From Diphasiastrum complanatum (lineage: Eukaryota > Streptophyta > Lycopodiopsida > Lycopodiales > Lycopodiaceae), in contig MU832190.1 in NCBI GenBank assembly GCA_029204225.1, positions 18,723 to 82,722 on the forward strand: DNA of 64,000 nt, written 5' to 3'. The notes under the pieces are model-generated. The model saw only the letters and a list, made by a program, of their open reading frames with translations, did no database searches and was not told where the DNA came from. A program made the translations under genes and the position numbers. Below are positions 48,543 through 60,870 of the stretch, one piece after another (within the stretch, counting starts at the first letter, position 1; each line of letters begins with the position of its first letter).

Positions 48543-49080
48543 GCCAACCGGGGGCCATTCTCAGACAACAAAAAGAAGACGACCAATCCATCCAAGGAGA
48601 ACCAAAGCAAGGGGGCCAAGGTGAAGGATGGAGCTTCAAGTTCAAAATGCAAAGGCAAGAAGGACAAATCCAAGGAAAGGTGTTTCCTTTATGGAAAGAT
48701 GCATGAGGCTTGGAGTCTTGCAAGGACTTACAAGATTTGTCTTCAAAAGTCCATCACCACACATTTCAAACCCTTAGAATTTTTTCATTTGGAAGTGAAT
48801 TGTTTGGTTCAAGATGCAAAGATAGTCACTTTCATAAATGTCACTTGGATTTATTTCATGTTCTTGGAAAGCATTTTGCTTGGAACTTTAGATAAGTTCA
48901 ATATATTCTTTTGATCCAAGAGAAATCAAGCAAGATTAAGGAGGAGGAATCACAAAATGAAAATAGTTTCATTTATGTTCTCATGACATCTTATGAAGAA
49001 CTATTTTGCTTTGAAGAGATTTCTGTATCTCAAAGGTGGATTAAGGAAATACTAGTTGAGTGTGATGCCTTAATAGATAG
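48542..49080 (+). pseudogene. Ty1/copia derivative: gag knuckle remnant and first hinge copy
   Basis: Begins in a gag linker related to that of 38685-40244 (KVKDGASSSKCKGKKDKSKE) with a degenerate knuckle CFLYGKMHEA that has lost two metal ligands. From about 48911 an open stretch carries SFIYVLMTSYEELFCFEEIS and RWIKEILVECDALID, the start of the RT-entry region (W.KAM..EYDAL in the intact element). The frame is interrupted at 49085 by a 4.56-kb LTR element and continues at 53647. The 5' part of the copia is missing beyond the (CA)n tract. Confidence 0.7.
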
Positions 49081-49085
49081 CAAAG

Positions 49086-49561
49086 TGTAAAAGCCCCAAA
49101 TGGATTGCCCCTAAGATGAGGATAGGAGAACACAATAAGAGAAACTATGGAGCCAAACCGCCCAACCAATCCTAGAACCTGGATCTAGCCCCCAAGCCAT
49201 GCCATGTAAAGCAAGAGGAGAAGAGAGAAACTGGTGACCTGAACCCAATATGTCGACGGGAGAATCCCTACCTCATTATATATAGAGTAGAGTCTTGTGC
49301 ATGAAACCATGCAACCCCCATGCAGGTCAACTATAAATAGGTCTCATCTCTTCATGCAGTCTTCCTGCATATATCCGTCACATAGATATGCAATACTCCA
49401 TATGTCTCAATTAGATTGTCTGGGTGTCCTCTCAAGGTAATTAGTCACAAACAGGCCTTGACATGGAACTAAATCACGGCATGACCAATAATCTCGAACA
49501 TTGGAGGCCGGTCTACCATATTAATACTATTCCAGGTCCTTAACCGAACATGACCATAACA
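49086..49561 (-). repeat. 3' LTR of the coding-poor element
   Basis: 476 bp; includes ACTATAAATAGG near 49330 on the forward strand. Pairs with 53169-53641. Confidence 0.93.
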
Positions 49562-52500
49562 TTCTTCCCTCCTTAAACTGCTTCTATCCTTAGAAGCTCC
49601 TCAAGACAAGAAAGAATTATAGGAATAGTTCCTTTAACTTTTAATATTAACTGAGAAAATCATTATTCTTAGTCTGACTTCCATATCAAAGAAGTACTTA
49701 GAGATAACCAATTTTCCAATTGTTAATCTCTATTTAGGTGTGCAACTCAAGTTTGAAAGGTATACTAAGCGATAAATTTTTCAACTAGATTACACTCAAC
49801 ACAAGTTAGTAATATCATCTTCCTGTAAAACACTTACATGAACAACTGAGTGAAATATTACCTAATTTAGGAGATTAATATTAGAGAAAAAATAATGATT
49901 ATTATAGTCTGAAATATCCGCAAACTCTGGCAGACAATTTATAATAACTTCCAAGTACAAATATCCTTAGTATCCTATTCTAAAATATGATAATTCATTC
50001 AAATAGAATCTCTAGGGGAATCATTAAGATATAGAATGATTAAAACTCAACTCTAAGTATCCCAGATACTCTTTTGAGTTAAATGCTCCTATTTCTAGCA
50101 CCAAATACAAGAAAATAACATTCATTCATCTTAATAGACTTGTCTGTCTACTATGATAACTGGAGATCCAATTAAATAAAGAACCGTACTCAAGCATCTA
50201 CGGACCATATTGTAGTAGAATAGCATCCACTAAAATACATTAAATTCTCCACAAATAAAATACTTATCTTGTGAGAATGTCTATGAGATCCATAGGTTCT
50301 CAATTAAAATACTGGAGTAAAAAGATCCAAAACACTAATTCAAACTCTTACTCAATTAATAGATCAAGAATTAATCATCACACTTAAGAATCATCACTAT
50401 TCCGTATAATTTTCTGACAATAATTAAGTATCTATTTATGATTTTTCAATCATAAATATTTAGATTCGTATGATTCGTCAATCATAATTTTCTGGAATCC
50501 AAAACCATACTTAATCATTTATAGGATACTGGAGTATATGTCCAACATAACTAAAGAAAAGTAAGAATCATTCCAGAATCTTTCCACTAAGCAAATACTG
50601 GATTTAGAAATATTTTTCCAATAAGATTCTTTAACTGAGGTGCAAGATTCAAGTTCTATAAAGCACTCGTAATTTAAAGCTGAACGCATACCAAAATGAC
50701 AATCGTCTTCAACTACAAAAAAAAACTTCAGATTACCATCTAGAATCAAATCTAGATATCCAAAGTCCTGCTGAATATCCATTCATATATTATTTTGGGA
50801 TTCATTATGACTTGCTATCCAATTGGGTTCTCTGTATACAATCACTAATGAGCTGAGTCTATTCCTTAACCGAGGAATACTCTATCCCAACAATATTGTA
50901 TATCCAATGCACATAATTTTAACTGATGAACCCAAATGATTCACTAATCATGCGTCTTACAAGAAATATAATTAACAAACTATCAGTTCCTGGTGAATCC
51001 CCTTCACACTGATCATTTTATCAATTAACTTCATCCCGGAGTAATCAACTACTCAAGTTAATTGCCAATGATTCAGAAATCTCAAATGTCTAGGTGCAGA
51101 TCTTAATTATACATGTATAACACCACATTTAGATCCATATCCAAATCATTTATTAGTTAACTCATAATCTTTCATAAAAAGATCCGTTAACTCTACAAGT
51201 ATCTATCAAAATAATACTTGATCATATGTTCATGTTCACCGACTAGGTTAAGTGCACCATATAACCTTAGTAACTAGGAATACACAGTAGATTCATACAA
51301 GATTAATTGTGTACATATGCGAATAATCTCACTATGACCCAATACGTAAACACAATCTTATCTAGCAGATTCTTCCAGAATCCACATATGTTACTCACAT
51401 ATCTCACTGAGATCTTGCAACTCAGCTACAAAAGATTTTCTATTTCTCATGAGTAAATAACATATCCAAAAAATCTCTGAGACAAATAAAATTCACTCTC
51501 AGCAGTTTTCCAATCCAATTTTCTCTAATAGAGTAATTTCTTCCACTCAATCAACCCTTCTCTGGTCTTAGTACTAAACCTAAGATTAGGTTGATCCAAT
51601 ACAGAACTCTCAGACTTAAATTCTAATCAAACTTACTTTCATTCCAACCAAAATGAAATTAGTAACCTTTGACCATTCACTGTACTACTTATAGATAATG
51701 ATTCAACTTTCAAACCTGCTCTAGATCCAGATTGTCCACACAATCCCTAGAGAATTTCTTTTACTCGAAAAGTCCCAATTAGGTATCTTACTCTGAATCT
51801 ATCCGAAATTACTTTCAAACCAAATCTCATTTCTATACCACAGTTGGTTCTCTTCAAAAACTATGCAACCTATAGATTCCCAAATAGAATTTTATCCCAC
51901 CACTTCAACTCTCCTTTTAAAGAAATTATAAATTTCAATGATATATGAAAATATCTAAATCCAAGAAAAGTCAGTAATAAGTGCTTCCACTAAAGGATTC
52001 ACTCTATTACAAACATGACTTTTCCCTCAAATATTTCCAACCTAAGTGACATCAGATTTTTACAGTCCTATAATTTCCTTTCCAAAATTACTGATGTCTC
52101 ATACCATCAACTTTTCCTTCCAGAAAACCTTTAACCGTCTTATTTGATATTCTAGAGATCCATTGATCATCTAGATGTCCTATAATCACTATAGGATAGT
52201 ATCTGTTGTTCCCAAACACTGGAGAATCCATTTATTTACTTATGAGAAATAGAAAATCTTTTGTAGCTGAGTATGGGAGTTGCATGGTTCCAAAGTTTAG
52301 TCACCATCAAGCACACTACGAGAAAAATTAAATTTTCTTAAAACGGGTATTGTCTTGGAAAATGTGACCACTGAATGAAAGATTGCAAGATCCTGCCATC
52401 TGCGTTCCACCAGAGAAGCAACTCCAACGCAACCAAAATATCTTCCACTTCCACATGATTTCTTAACAGTTTTCTACTGGATCTTCCTTATGTTTTTATC

Positions 52501-53154
52501 ATAAATGAACAGGTTCAAAAAAGCAAAGAAGAAGATCAAAAACTACTAAAATAATTCCAGCGAGGTTAATGGAGGAATAAACTATTGTTTTTACACTTTG
52601 ATCAAGATTAAAAAGTTTGTCCAATAGCCTTTCCATTTCATGTTTCAAAGCATGCTATTTTTTTGGAGGATTTAATTAGGTAAAAACATTTTTATCCTCA
52701 ATATGCAAACACTGGAATCATGCCCAATACTGTCTACAGTCCATATAAGCCAGAAAATAGTCAATAATTTTCACTATCACCATGAACCAAACAAGTTGGC
52801 ATGATTCTAAACATCATGGATTAAAGTAACTATGAAAACTTTAACCAAACAGAATTCCTCATAGAAACGAGCAACCAGATTTAGCATGGTCAAACATTTT
52901 ACAATCATTGAAAGATTTCTCACACAAAACAGGGAATTGCAAATGATTCACACTAATTCTTGGCATCTTTACTCAAAATTGAGCATGTAGAAGAGCACTC
53001 TACAACAATTTCCAAAAGCATGCCTCAATCCAGAATCCAACTACAAAATTTCCTTGAGACAAAGCACTCCAACGAGGATGTAATCCAAGTGCCTCTATCT
53101 TCCAATCTGATGTAGAGCTTGCCTCCACTCCTATCCAAGGCCGCATCTTAGTCG
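49562..53154 (-). other. Interior of the coding-poor element
   Basis: A+T-rich, about 3.6 kb, without a coding signal on either strand. One forward stretch near 52355-52395 (CDH.MKDCK) faintly resembles a zinc knuckle but is on the wrong strand and isolated. Confidence 0.7.
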
Positions 53155-53167
53155 GGCTCTGATACCA
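53155..53167 (-). other. Primer-binding site of the coding-poor element
   Basis: TGGTATCAGAGCC on the reverse strand, one base from the LTR end. Confidence 0.93.
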
Positions 53168-53168
53168 A

Positions 53169-53641
53169 TGTAAAGCCCAAAAGGATTGCCCCTAAGATGA
53201 GGATAGGAGAACATAATAAGAGAAACTATGGAGCCAAACCGCCCAACCAATCCTAGATTCTGGATATAGCCCCCAAGCCATGCCATGTGAAGCAAGAGGA
53301 GAAGAGAGAAACTAGTGACCTGAACCCAATATGTTGACGAGAGAATCCCTACCTCATTATATAGAGAGTAGAGTCCTGTGCATAAAACCATGCAACCCCC
53401 ATGCAGGTCAACTATAAATAGGTCTCATCTCTTCATGCAGTCCTCCTGCCTATATCCGTCACACAGACATGCAATACTCCATATGTCTCAATTAGAGTGT
53501 CTGGGTCCTCTCAAGGTAATTAGTCACAAACAGGCCTTGACATGGAATTAAATCACGGCGTGACCAATAATCTCAAACACTGGAGGGCCGGTCTACCATA
53601 TTAGGACTATTCCAGGTCCTTAACCGAACATGGCCATAACA
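53169..53641 (-). repeat. 5' LTR of the coding-poor element
   Basis: 473 bp, bounded by the primer-binding site and the CAAAG target duplication. Confidence 0.93.
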
Positions 53642-53646
53642 CAAAG

Positions 53647-54990
53647 CATGTCTTCCTTGTAAACTTACATTGAATATAAAGTCAAGAAAATGGAAAGGTC
53701 TTCATAATGTATTTTCTTTTGGTTTCAATAAAATCAAGAATGATGTGTTCATTCATAATGTTAAAAATTATAAATTTTCCATCTTAGAGGCGAGCTGTAA
53801 ACTTCTTATGAGAATAAGTGAAGCATCCAAAGTGGACACTTATATCCATAAGCAACTAGTTAGCCTTATTGAGATGGAAATACTTTTTGATTTCAATATT
53901 AGAAAAACCATGCCAAGTTGTGGTGATTTTTGGACTTATGTTTCTAGCATAAGTAATCTTGATGAAGTGCATGTTGTATGGTCATGTTTGTTGTGATCAA
54001 TATGAGACATGGGGGTCTCGGATTTCCATCAAGGAGGAGCACCGAGAAGATGATCTTGAGGAGTCGTCTCAAGGTCCAAGTGTGCCAAGGATTGAGGAGG
54101 AGAGTCCTTCTCAAGTTATGATTCCAAGAAGAATATCAAGAGACATAGTTGAGCCCATGTGGCTCACATTTCAAGGGAAAGAGGAGCACATTTCAAGTAG
54201 TATACATCTCATGCTTGCTTCTCTTATGTCATTTGATGAATCAATTTGCTTGAGTGAGTCTTTTGCATTTCAAAGTTGGAGTAAAGCCATACTAGTTGAG
54301 TATGATGTCTCTCTTGAGAACATAGTTGATGTTCTTAATGGCTTGAAATTGATTTTAGATCAATTATAAAGCAAATGGTTATTTCATCAAATGTGTGCTC
54401 TTGAGTCTTGCAAGAGAAAGAGTGATTTGTTCACTCAGTGTGAAAATTTGTCTTTTTTCATGTTTTGAAGCAAATTGTAAGCTCTTTATGAGAGTAAGTG
54501 AATCATCCTTTAAGGGCACTTATCTCCATAATGAAGTATTTAGCCTCATTAGATCTGAGATTAGCATGGAAATCAAGCATGGAGATATGATGCAAACTCT
54601 TTGTTATTATAACATGCACAACCTTGCCAATTTTGATGAGCCTAATTCTCGAGATCTTGGTAACATGATGTTGGATCTTTGTGATCCTTATGAGTCAAGA
54701 AGGACTCTTTATTTCCTCTTGTAGCTATTTTCAAGGAGGAGCTTTTGGATCAACCACATGCTTCAAGGATGGAACAAATCAATGGATGATGTGTTAGGAT
54801 GGTGCAAAGCTCTCAAGTGCATCAAAGAAGTTAACATCAAAGAGGCACTATCATGGATATGGTGATCTCGGATCGACATCAAGTTCATTGTCTGATCTTC
54901 ACACCTTTGAACCAGCAAGGATCCATCTTTGGAGACCAATTCAGCCCATGGAGTCAAGCTCAAGATTATCATGCTTTTATCAAGCTAGTT
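53647..54990 (+). pseudogene. Ty1/copia derivative: duplicated hinge module
   Basis: Continues the frame broken at 49085. Two parallel modules are visible. Module one ends EASCKLLMRISEAS (from 53787) and TYIHKQLVSLIEMEI. Module two has a hinge EEHREDDLEESSQGPSVP (54030), RRISRDIVEPMWLTFQGKEE, then SWSKAILVEYDVSLENI (54277), then EANCKLFMRVSES (from 54467) and TYLHNEVFSLIRSEI. Equivalent points are 679-680 bp apart once the LTR element is ignored, so this is a tandem duplication. RT proper, RNase H and integrase core are absent. A polypurine tract TTTTGAGGAGGA ends the region before the LTR. What the repeated module would encode is unknown. Confidence 0.65.
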
Positions 54991-55567
54991 TTGAGGAGGA
55001 GTGTTAAATTTGGCAAAAGCTAACTTGATCAAATCTTGTAAGTACCATAACGACTTGTACCTATTGTCATTAGACATGTGTGGAGCATGTTTCCACATGT
55101 GAAATATATGCCTAAGTTATTTAGATAGATCATATAGGTTGTACATCTCATTTGATTTGGAAACTAGTGATTAAATTGGCCAAAAACTAGTTTAGTAGTA
55201 TTATGCCACTTGGCACCATTCTAGTGGTAGAAAATGCTACAACACAAAGTTAGGAGTGACTTACCATGTGTGTATTACAGGTTACATGTGTGGAAACATC
55301 AGTAGCATGCAAGTTTCCACTTGTAGAGGATTCTCTAAGTTCCTATAAGTTAGGAAAATTATCTCAAATCAAGGAGGTGGACTAGAAGTTAGAAAATCAT
55401 GGACCATGTGCCAAATTGAATATGATTAGTGGATCCATTAATGACTAGGTGGCTTGTTTTAGATCGTTGTTGCAATGGAATGCAATTTGCTGCAAAGTAT
55501 TCGTGTTGCGTACACGAACACATGTTGGCTGATCAAACTAGGAGTGAGAGAGAGAGTGTGAGAGCAT

Positions 55568-55727
<160 letters not shown>

Positions 55728-55925
55728 ATTGGGTGGTCTCAGAATAGGAGCATTGATCAATCTTTGCTTAAGTTCTTTGAATGCTTTCTGCTATTCATTC
55801 GTCCACAAGTATTCCACTTGTTTATTGAGTAAATGTGTAAGAGAGACAGCAATAGAAGCATGATTTTGAATAAATCTCCGATAATAGCTGACATGTCCTA
55901 AGAAAGCTCTTAGTTCACGTAGTGT
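55728..55925 (-). pseudogene. Ty3/gypsy RT thumb/RNase H fragment
   Basis: About 65 codons on the reverse strand: LRELRAFLGHVSYYRRFIQN, then LTHLLNKQVEYLWTNE, a stop, and KAFKELKQRLINAPILRPPN. This is the conserved end of gypsy RT leading into RNase H. It is too short to assign to a lineage. It is cut exactly at the (GA)n tract on one side and fades near 55925 on the other. Confidence 0.8.
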
Positions 55926-56385
55926 CAGCAAATGGGATAAAACTAGATCCTAAAAAAGTAGGTTTTCTTCTTGCTCTCCCACATGTGCCAAATCAGCTGA
56001 GTTAGCAGTAGCTCGAGTTCTCACATGTGTATACATAGAGCCACATGTCGCCATAATCAACAAGGAGATGAGAGATTTTGATTTTGAGGCATATAATGAG
56101 TTTTTCAATATTTGTGTTGTGATTTTTTGCATTGAATACTATCTTTAAGGAAAGTACTGCAATCTTTGCTCATTGTCCATACATTGACATTATATCACAC
56201 GTGTGAGGCCACTCTAGATGTATTTTGATCAATAATCAAGTTTTTCTTGCTAATTAGATGTAAATCTTGATCTAGCTCTAATAGGCTACACATTAGATTT
56301 GGGATTTAGCTATCTAATTGGCATCCAACACCACTTGTGGATCTTTTGTAAATTCAATTAAGGTCCTTTTTTGCAGGTTTTCATA

Positions 56386-59055
56386 GTATTTATTTGAACT
56401 TAAATGACACTCTAATCAATGATCAAGCATGAAGGATTGCACTTAGATTGGATTGCTAGAAATCTAGACATCAAATCTAGCTATTTTGCATCTAACTTCG
56501 CAATTGCCTTTGAACACCACAATCAAACTAGCATATAATGATCCTCATGGCCTCTCACATGTGAGGACAGTATGATACTATTATCAAATTTAGATCTATT
56601 CAATATACACGAAAGAATCTACATTCATCAAGCATGCATTCTACTTGCAAGAGCGAAATTGCCAAAATCACCATCAATCTTGATTTCCAAAAAAATTATG
56701 TACAAATGAGCTCCAAATCCATATCAAGTGAGCTCGGATCTGAGATTAGGCATAAGTACCATTAGGGTAGACCCTAATCCTAGCATTCAATGCATTAGAT
56801 CAAGAAAATCAGCCTCAAGATGCCTCAAGTTAAGGACGCTCAAATTTGGAGGTGGTCGACCTTGTCAAAATCCCTATAATGTTGGAGCCTAATTTTTGGC
56901 CTTGACATGAACATGATTTTTGGCCATTGATGGTGTTTCGATTTCACATAATCTACTCCTAATTATGTACATGTATGGAAGACACTTGGCTATCCATTAT
57001 GATGCCACATGGCATAGATCTAAGTGCTAGATTTTTTACATTTTCATATGGCACTCACATAATACCTCTTCTCTGTCTTGTTTACCAAATCTCATCTATA
57101 TCTCTAAAACAAGGGCATTCTTGGCTATCATGTGTCTCTATAAAAATAACAATTCCCTCCTTGTGATAAGGTCAAAAAGGTCTCTAGTCGTTGATGACAA
57201 ATGTCTACCATTGTAGTTCCACACCCCAATCCTCAACTGTTGTGGATGGGGCCCCGAGACGTTCCCATGTCTAGGGGCCCCAAGTCCCTATGTACATGAA
57301 CTGCTAGATGCATGATCAAGGTATCAGACCTAGCCATGAATATAAATCACTCATCATCATGTGGTCTTCGTTTCTTAGAGGTTTCTTGGCATTTCTCAAA
57401 TTAAATGTATGTCAAGTCTTCATCCATAAGCATATTTGTCTCTTTTAGCTTGGTTTGGCCTTGGTAATAGTGACCAAGAGTGGTGCCAATTGTTCCACTT
57501 CGTTGGTTTTATTTTGTGTCTGATATTTCCCTAACCCTAATATTGTAATCATTTTGCTCATGTAACCTCTCTTCAAAAAGTGTAGCCAAAATGAATGAGG
57601 TCATGTGCGTCGGTGTCTTGTCGGGATTTTTTCAAAGGCCTACTACCCAAGATAGTCTATGTTGTTCAATTTTGGATTCAAGTTCTTGTAGTTTGGCATT
57701 AGTAGAGATGAGAGTTGCTTGTATCTAATTCATGCTATCCAATTTGGCTTCAAGGTACTAATCCTGCTACTCATTGTGGTCATCTCTTCTAGGAGTGTCA
57801 TCACTATATCATTGAGTAGCATGATTTTCTCCTTCACTTACCTAAGTTCTGCACATAGGAAAACAAGAAAATACCAAGTATAGGTGTATAGTTCCATGGT
57901 TTTGGAAGAGTTGTAGATTAGTGATAGGAGTAGGAGAGACAGTTGGAGTGGCGAGGTAGATTAGGGCTAGAAGGATTTTTTTTTTAATTTTTTTTTTTTT
58001 GGGGGGGGGAGGGGGGAGCTTATTTGGAAGTGGGAGGATATCAATGGGGATTTGTTGCACAACAACAACAACAACAACAACAACATGAGGAGAAGGTGAA
58101 GTGATGAAGGGTTTTTGGGAGGGAGAGCAAGGGGGGGAGTGAAATGGAGAGGAGGGTGGCATCTTCCTTTGAGGCATGAGATAGAGGGAGGGAGGGGGAG
58201 AGAGTGTTACACAGTTTCACATAGTTCCTCTTGAAAAAGCAAGACTAAATCCTTTGAAGCCTTTATTCATATTCCAACAAGGTAAAGTGAAGTTGAAAAA
58301 TAAAATACAGTATTAAAAAGCACCATAAAGCATAACCACTTTCAAAACGTCTAGCTGATACCTGCCACCATCCCACAACACAAAATCGCATGTGTTAGTA
58401 TAGTGGGGAAGATAGGTGTCATAGTTGAGCGTTAGTTGTTATCCATTTCCAAAAGAAGCTATACTACTTAACAACATAAATAGCATTTTAAATCATAGTC
58501 ATGTCTTCCCAAACAGCAAAATGATTTTTGGCGATAGGCCAAGCCCTAACATTACCGTATCAAGGCTTGTGCCCTCAGTTTATGGTCAGTTGGTCCATAT
58601 CAATTTATATTATTTTGAACGATTTTATGAACTGTTTTTAACCGTATATATATTAACTAGCTAAAAGACATGGTGTGGACACGTGTGCTGGTGTTAGGGC
58701 AACGTCGTTCTAACCCATGTGGCCCTTGTTTCAATAAACAAGTCATGCACTATTGTCCATACTCCTGAGCATATCCATGCTTTCCAGTCGTATCTCACCA
58801 TAAATCTAATATGACATCCGAATGAGTATCATTTACTATAGACATGATTGAATAGTGTCATTCTGACCAAAGTCACGTTTATCAAAACTATACATTCAAC
58901 CCAAGGTATTTAGGACTTCATTATGGATAGGTAATAAATTGTAGAAGAGGTCTTCGCGGTTTTTACAAGGTCTTAGGACAGATCTATGCTATTATAATCC
59001 TTATGTAAGAACCACATATCTTACGCATATCCATGTTGTCTAAGAATGTTCTGTC
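56386..59055. other. No gene recognised; hairpin and simple repeats
   Basis: No transposon domain was recognised. Notable are a 13-bp imperfect hairpin at 57248-57281, T and G homopolymer runs at 57976-58016 (T10, T13, G9, G6), a (CAA)n tract at about 58058-58085, and a reverse-strand Pro/Lys/Val-rich frame over these simple repeats that is not a gene. A reverse-strand reading at 57600-57840 has some coiled-coil character but several stops. A forward frame near 58715 reads CFNKQVMHYCP, a poor zinc-knuckle match. Confidence 0.3.
57248..57281. repeat. Inverted repeat (hairpin) with GGGGCCCC arms
   Basis: GGGGCCCCGAGAC and GTCTAGGGGCCCC are reverse complements at 12 of 13 positions, with an 8-base loop. 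Each arm also contains the self-complementary GGGGCCCC. Confidence 0.7.
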
Positions 59056-59525
59056 GTCCGTAGTCTGAACAATTTCTAGCGAATTCTTAAAAAAAAAAAA
59101 TTCAGTATAAAAAATCGTGGACATACCATGAAATCGCCCACAGTCTAAACGATTTCTATACATCCTCTACAAATTCTATCCTTTACAAAAAAATCCACAA
59201 AAACTAAAAAATCAATTTTTTGATAGTGAAAACTCCTTATAAAAAATCGTCAACCATACCATGAAATCGTCCATAGTCTGAACGATTTCTAACAAATTCT
59301 TAAAAAAAAAAAAACTTCAGTATCAGAAATCGTGGACCATATCATGAAATCGTCCACAATCTGAACGATTTCTATACATTCTTTGCAAATTTTGTCCTTT
59401 CCAAAAAATCTAAAAAAATTAAAAAATCAAATACTTTGACAGTGAAAACTCCTTATAATAAATGGTCTACCATACCATGAAATCGTCCATAATTTGAACA
59501 ATTTCTAGCGAATTCTAAAAATAAA
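59056..59525. repeat. 213-216-bp tandem repeat
   Basis: Units start at GTCCGTAGTCTGAAC (59056), GTCCATAGTCTGAAC (59269) and GTCCATAATTTGAAC (59485, partial). Each full unit holds two half-units with ACCATGAAATCGTCCA and GAACGATTTCT blocks, plus an oligo-A tract. About 2.2 copies. Confidence 0.85.
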
Positions 59526-59771
59526 ATAAAAAATAAAAAATCAATATTTTTTCAGTGAATTTTTTTTTATCAAAATTCGCGAGTACTGTATTCTGATTCA
59601 ACAGTCTATTTGTGAGTTCTACTCTTGTCTGTGAATTCTGTTACTCCAAAAAAATACAGATTCTTATCCATATTTACTATTTTGCAAGAAAAATACCTTT
59701 TTGACCTTTTGTGGTCACGTACAATACTGTATTGATCATCTGTACCATTATTATATTTTTCATTCTACATC

Positions 59772-60605
59772 ATGTCACGAGATTGTGCTGAATCTTCTAA
59801 TCCTGCACCTCCATGCCTAGAATGTAGAATCTCACGCATAGCTGCACAAAAGTATAATGGAGAATATGACCCAGTTAGATTTCTTCAAGCCTTTGATAAT
59901 GCATGTCATTTTTATGGAGACACCTTTGAAACTGAAAAGCTCAGACTATTTCCTATAGTGCTCTATGGAACCGCCAAAGAGTGGTATCTCAACCTAGAAG
60001 CTCCTGATCTTGTTTTTTGGAATACCCTCAAAGACGCTCTTATCAAATATTTCAAACCTTCTAAACTGACTCAAAGCCCATTCATCCAAATCACACATAT
60101 CAAGATGCGTCGCAAAGAGTCTGTAAGAAGATACATTGAACGTTTTAAATGTCTCAAGGTAGAATGTGTTGATGAGAATATCACCGAACGAATGGCCATC
60201 AAATTTTTCCTGGTTACACTCCCTACTAAGTATCTGTCGAGAACTGAAACCAGTTGATTTTTATGATCAACTTAAGAATGTAATGACTGATGCCATTCGC
60301 AAAGAAGACGAAGGGTCCGATGAGGACTTTGATTACTGTGACAAGAAATCCAAACTCTCCAAACGTCTTTACAACCAGAAGATTGAGAATACAGCCCAAT
60401 CTTTAGAACTTCTACATCAAATGGAAACTTGTCAGAGGCTCAACAAACTCACATGGAAAACCTAATTGCTGATTTCCAAAATGCTATGAAAAATATTGCT
60501 AATAAATCTTTTCCAGCAAGAGAAAATGTTTGGTGTCCTATCTGTTCGCAGAATCACACTGCTAATGAGTGCCCCCAACTGAAAACCCATTTTCCATCTA
60601 CTTAA
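59772..60605 (+). pseudogene. Ty3/gypsy gag with zinc knuckle
   Basis: The first frame starts at the ATG at 59772 (MSRDCAESSNPAPPCLECRI) and contains the retrotransposon gag core: FLQAFDNACHFYGDTFETEK, YGTAKEWYLNLE, IKYFKPSKLTQSPFIQI and ESVRRYIERFKCLKVE. A frameshift at about 60235 leads to a second frame (DFYDQLKNVMTDAIRKED), and another to a knuckle CPICSQNHTANEC (60539-60577) with one residue fewer than usual between the second Cys and His. A stop follows at 60603. Protease does not follow; instead sequence like the post-pol spacer begins and pol of a similar element lies on the opposite strand. Whether gag and pol belong to one inverted element is unresolved. Confidence 0.85.
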
Positions 60606-60870
60606 TATACCATATTCCAATATGGTGTCGGTTTTTTCGCAAAAACAAAGTGACAACAATGAAGTGAAGGTTTCGGCATTTTCGCAAAAAATGTAACGAA
60701 AATAGAAATGTAGCGAAGGTGTCAGAAATTTCGCTACGACATATATATGGACGAAGAAGGCGAAGGTGTCGACATTTTTTTTTCTTTGCAAACTTCGGTG
60801 AAAACAATTGGACAAAGATGACGGCCTTTAGATTCTGGATAAAATGTAAAAAGCATCGGAAATTAGTCAT
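60606..60870 (-). other. Post-pol spacer of the reverse gypsy element
   Basis: Reverse-strand sequence after the pol stop carries TTCGC, GCGAAAA and GACACCTTCGC motifs like those at 4883-5631. Overlapping short frames are not genes. It stops at the forward gag. Confidence 0.5.

Larger units (their letters stand above)
49086..53641 (-). mobile_element. Coding-poor LTR retrotransposon (LARD-like)
   Basis: LTRs at 53169-53641 (5', 473 bp) and 49086-49561 (3', 476 bp), both with TG...CA ends. CAAAG at 49081-49085 and 53642-53646 is the target duplication. A primer-binding site lies next to the 5' LTR and a polypurine tract TAAGGAGGGAAGAA next to the 3' LTR. The 3.6-kb interior has no long open frame and no recognisable retrotransposon domain, so it fits the large retrotransposon derivative class, moved in trans by another element. 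By eye the LTRs differ at about 24 positions plus small indels (about 5%), older than the nested pair at 31-42 kb. Confidence 0.93.

Noticed and set aside
52350-52400. Zinc-knuckle-like CDH.MKDCK in the coding-poor element
   Set aside because: Isolated, on the strand opposite to the element, contains a stop and wrong Cys spacing.
57842-58177. 111-codon reverse frame rich in Pro, Lys and Val
   Set aside because: Covers homopolymer and (CAA)n tracts; no domain and biased composition.
58700-58770. CCHC-like CFNKQVMHYCP
   Set aside because: Cys and His spacing does not fit a zinc knuckle and no gag surrounds it.
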